NCBI RefSeq assembly: GCF_910591885.1
Contig: NW_025963562.1
Location: 744,001 to 808,000 of the forward strand
DNA from: Bombus terrestris
Taxonomy: Eukaryota; Arthropoda; Insecta; Hymenoptera; Apidae
Direction of reading: 5' to 3'
Length of the DNA: 64,000 nucleotides
Part shown: in pieces, positions 60,937 through 64,000 of the stretch
Layout of the letters: each line of letters begins with the position of its first letter
How positions within the stretch are numbered: the stretch's first letter is position 1
Position numbers and translations under genes: made by a program
Notes under the pieces: model-generated
What the model was told of the DNA's origin: nothing
The model's database searches: none
Seen by the model: only the letters and a program-made list of their open reading frames with translations

Positions 60937-61627
60937 CTATATGACGTATAACGTTATATACTATTACGTTATGACGTATAACGTTATGTATTATTACGTT
61001 TTATACTATAACGTTATATTCCATCACTATAGGACCTATAACGTTATATCGCAACCACTATATGACGTATAACGTTATATACTATTACGTTATGACGTAT
61101 AACGTTATGTACTATTACGTTATGACGTATAACGTTATATACTATTACGTTATAATGTATAACGTTATATTCCATCACTATAGGACCTATAACGTTATAC
61201 TGCACCACTATATGACGTACAACGTTATATACTATTACGTTATGACGTATAACGTTATGTACTATTACGTTATGACGTATAACGTTATATACTATTACGT
61301 TATAATGTATAACGTTATATTCCATCACTATAAGGCCTATAACGTTATATTCCACCACTATATGACGTATAACGTTATATACTATTACGTTATGACGTAT
61401 AACGTTATGTATTATTACGTTTTATACTATAACGTTATATTCCATCACTATAGGACCTATAACGTTATATCGCATCACTATATGACGTATAACGATATAT
61501 TGCATCACTATACGACGTATAACGTTATATACTATTACGTTATAACGTATAACGTTATATACTATTACGTTATAATGTATAACGTTATATTCCATCACTA
61601 TAGGACCTATAACGTTATATTGCAACC
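60936..61627. repeat. 0.7-kb copy of 55442-56133 (offset 5494)
   Basis: Same order of monomers as 55442-56133, including 31-mers near 61054 and the ATACTGCACC variant near 61197. It ends where this copy has GCAACCACTGTAT and the other GCAACCACTATAT. Confidence 0.8.
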
Positions 61628-62080
61628 ACTGTATGACGTATAACGTTATATACTATTACGTTATGACGTATAACGTTATATACTATTACGTTATGACGTA
61701 TACGTTATATACTATTACGTTATAATGTATAACGTTATATTCCATCACTATAAGGCCTTTAACGTGATATTGCACCACTATATGACGTATAACGTTATAT
61801 ACTATTACGTTATGACGTATAACGTTATGTACTATTGCGTTATATACTATAACGTTATATTCCATCACTATAGGACCTATAACGTTATACCGCATCACTA
61901 TATGACGTATAACGATATATTGCATCACTATACGACGTATAACGTTATATACTATTACGTTATAACGTATAACGTTATATACTATTACGTTATAATGTAT
62001 AACGTTATATTCCATCATTATAAGGCCTATAACGTTATATTGCACCACTGTATGACGTATAACGGTATATAATATTACGT

Positions 62081-64000
62081 TACGACGTAAAACGTTATAT
62101 ACTATTACGTTATAATGTATAACGTTATATGCCATCACTATAAGACCTATAATGTTATATTGCACCACTGTATGACGTATAACGTTATATACTATTACGT
62201 TATGACGTATAACGTTATATACTATTACGTTATGACGTATACGTTATATACTATTACGTTATAATGTATAACGTTATATTCCATCACTATAAGGCCTTTA
62301 ACGTGATATTGCACCACTATATGACGTATAACGTTATATACTATTACGTTATGACGTATAACGTTATGTACTATTGCGTTATATACTATAACGTTATATT
62401 CCATCACTATAGGACCTATAACGTTATACCGCATCACTATATGACGTATAACGATATATTGCATCACTATATGGCGTATAACGTTATATACTATTACGTT
62501 ATAATGTATAACGTTATATTCCATCACTATAAGGCCTTTAACGTGATATTGCACCACTATATGACGTATAACGTTATATACTATTACGTTATGACGTATA
62601 ACGTTATGTACTATTGCGTTATATACTATAACGTTACATTCCATCACTATAGGACCTATAACGTTATATCGCATCACTATATGACGTATAACGATATATT
62701 GCATCACTATATGGCGTATAACGTTATATACTATTACGTTATAATGTATAACGTTATATTCCATCACTGTAGGACCTATAACGTTATAGTGCACCACTAT
62801 ATGACGTATAGCGTTATATACCATTACGTTATTACGTTTAACGTTATATCGCATCACTATATGACGTACGATGTTTTATAGTATTACGTTATAACGTTTA
62901 ACGTTATAATGCACCACTATATGACGTATAACGTTATATCCCATCACTGTAGGACCTATAACGTTATAGTGCACCACTATATGACGTATAGCGTTGTATA
63001 CTATTACGTTATTACGTATAACGTTATATACTGTTACGTTATGACGTATAACGTTATATCGCATCACTATATGACGTATAACGTTTTATTGCCTCTCTTT
63101 CGGTCGTATAACGATATATTGCATCACTGTATGACGTATAACATTATATACTATTACGTTATGACGTATCGCGCTGTATACAATTATGTTATAACGTATA
63201 AAATTATATCGCATCACAATATGAGGTATAACATTATATTGCATCACTATATGACGTATAACGATATATTGCATCACTATACGACGTATAACGTTATATA
63301 CTATTACGTTATAACGTATAACGTTATATACTATTACGTTACGACGTAAAACGTTATATACTATTACGTTATAATGCATAACGTTATATGCCATCACTAT
63401 AAGACCTATAACGTTACATTGCACCACTGTATGACGTATAACGTTATATACTATTACGTTATGACGTATACCGTTATATACTATTACGTTATGACGTATA
63501 CGTTATATACTATTACGTTATAATGTATAACGTTATATTCCATCACTATAAGGCCTTTAACGTGATATTGCACCACTATATGACGTATAACGTTATATAC
63601 TATTACGTTATGACGTATAACGTTATGTACTATTGCGTTATATACTATAACGTTATATTCCATCACTATAGGACCTATAACGTTATATCGCATCACTATA
63701 TGACGTATAACGATATATTGCATCACTATATGGCGTATAACGTTATATACTATTACGTTATAATGTATAACGTTATATTCCATCACTGTAGGACCTATAA
63801 CGTTATAGTGCACCACTATATGACGTATAGCGTTATATACCATTACGTTATTACGTTTAACGTTATATCGCATCACTATATGACGTACGATGTTTTATAG
63901 TATTACGTTATAACGTTTAACGTTATAATGCACCACTATATGACGTATAACTTTATATCCCATCACTGTAGGACCTATAACGTTATAGTGCACCACTATA
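62081..64000. repeat. 1.9-kb block, copy 2, cut by the window end
   Basis: Offset 12761 from 49320-51239, with 29-mers at 62234 and 63493 and E at 63073. It still matches at base 64000, so the duplication probably continues beyond the window. Its left junction follows an AATATTACGTT unit typical of the preceding domain. Confidence 0.9.
62263..62742. repeat. 240-bp tandem pair, second occurrence
   Basis: Units 62263-62502 and 62503-62742, offset 12761 from the pair at 49502. The private ATACCGCATC and TTACATTCC variants sit in the same unit of each pair. Confidence 0.88.

Larger units (their letters stand above)
51440..62080. repeat. E-free domain built of short tandem duplications
   Basis: This 10.6-kb stretch lacks the E monomer and is rich in 31-mers with GCAACCAC and in A and AATG units. 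It contains head-to-tail duplications of 782, 1143 and 115 bp and internal copies at offsets 5976 and 5494. It looks more homogeneous than the rest of the window. Confidence 0.82.
361..63102. repeat. Dispersed pyrimidine-rich 'E' monomers (25 copies)
   Basis: The most divergent monomer type has the 3' half TTGCCTCTCTTTCG. Starts: 361, 3092, 5133, 8135, 10506, 13739, 16523, 19320, 19857, 20428, 25488, 26025, 26595, 30520, 33308, 33845, 36817, 38468, 39012, 42703, 44473, 46620, 50312, 51331 and 63073. The copies at 19320, 25488 and 33308 share the variant TTTCTG, and 51331 begins GAAG. E is usually followed by a GTCG-start unit. No E occurs between 51361 and 63072. All copies lie in the same orientation, which marks the polarity of the array. 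Confidence 0.9.
1..64000. repeat. 30-bp tandem satellite array with higher-order organisation, fills the window
   Basis: Every part of the window reads as consecutive units of about 30 bp, and the period can be followed without a break from the first to the last base. Each unit holds a conserved 5' half (TATAACGTTATAT, or a one- or two-base variant) and one of a few 3' halves (ACTATTACGTTAT, TCCATCACTATAG, TGCACCACTATAT, TGCATCACTATAT, CGCATCACTATAT). Phase changes come only from rare units of other lengths. No unique sequence longer than a monomer interrupts the array, and no transposon ends, poly-A retroposon or gene was seen. Arrays of this kind are known from centromeric, pericentromeric, subtelomeric and sex-chromosome heterochromatin. 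Which of these applies cannot be decided from sequence alone. Confidence 0.98.

Noticed and set aside
1..64000. CRISPR array (30-bp repeats at regular spacing)
   Set aside because: There are no unique spacers. The repeats are directly contiguous, both halves of each period recur throughout, and no cas-like frames are present.
1..64000. Telomeric or rDNA sequence
   Set aside because: No short G-rich telomere-type repeats and no conserved rRNA or tRNA segments are seen on either strand.
1..64000. TATA-box promoters (TATAACG, TATATAC)
   Set aside because: Such strings occur in nearly every 30-bp unit, so they carry no positional information, and no transcription unit follows them.
1..64000. 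Hairpin small-RNA or riboswitch genes at the dyads
   Set aside because: The dyad stem is only six AT-rich pairs with no loop, occurs in most units, and has no distinct conserved locus.
1..64000. Low-quality or artificial sequence
   Set aside because: The hierarchical order, shared rare indels and additive unit lengths (1945, 1143, 782, 571) fit natural satellite evolution. Local assembly errors remain possible at a few sites listed in the findings.

Overview
The whole 64 kb window is one AT-rich tandem satellite array. No gene, RNA gene, mobile element or unique (non-repeat) stretch is visible on either strand. The basic unit is a 30-bp monomer (clean copies at 44143-44292). It has a nearly invariant 5' half carrying the perfect dyad TATAACGTTATA. 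Its 3' half is variable: either an ACGT-containing form (ACTATTACGTTAT) or a CpG-free form ending in CACTATAT or CACTATAG. Occasional 31-, 29-, 27-, 23-, 34- and 48-bp monomers shift the phase and serve as landmarks.

Such an array is typical of eukaryotic constitutive heterochromatin: centromeric, pericentromeric, subtelomeric or sex-chromosome. I cannot name the species. The consensus monomer is about 27% GC yet has three CpGs per 30 bp. That argues against long exposure to CpG methylation and decay, and mildly favours an invertebrate, protist or other lightly methylated genome. A recently homogenised array could look the same anywhere.

Layout. Monomer variants are arranged in ordered cassettes, and these form irregular higher-order repeats (HORs). 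(1) About 1-13.7 kb: HORs of roughly 2-3 kb, with related blocks at offsets 2041, 3002, 5043 and 10797. (2) About 10.6-35.6 kb: nested segmental duplications, including a 5.4-kb block copied about 14 kb away, a 3.9-kb block copied 6.17 kb away, and a head-to-tail 1945-bp duplication. (3) About 35.3-47 kb: a 720-bp tandem pair and 1.5-kb blocks repeated at offsets of about 3.1 and 5.9 kb. (4) About 47.2-51.4 kb: a return of the HOR type seen at the left end, colinear with 1.56-3.36 kb. (5) About 51.4-62.1 kb: an array without the pyrimidine-rich 'E' monomer, built of short tandem duplications (782, 1143 and 115 bp). (6) 62.08-64.0 kb: a second copy of 49.32-51.24 kb, still continuing at the window edge.

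Because 30 is a multiple of three, one frame per strand stays open for long distances and gives decapeptide repeats (MTYNVIYYYV on +, HNVIVYNVIR on -). The two frames share codon boundaries because the dyad centre falls between codons AAC and GTT. These frames are a by-product of the repeat and are not annotated as genes. The biological interest is in the dyad organisation, the sub-repeat ancestry and the legible record of unequal recombination. I found no evidence for a new enzymatic or defence system. Comparisons were made by eye, so copy boundaries are good to about one monomer and no percent identities are given.
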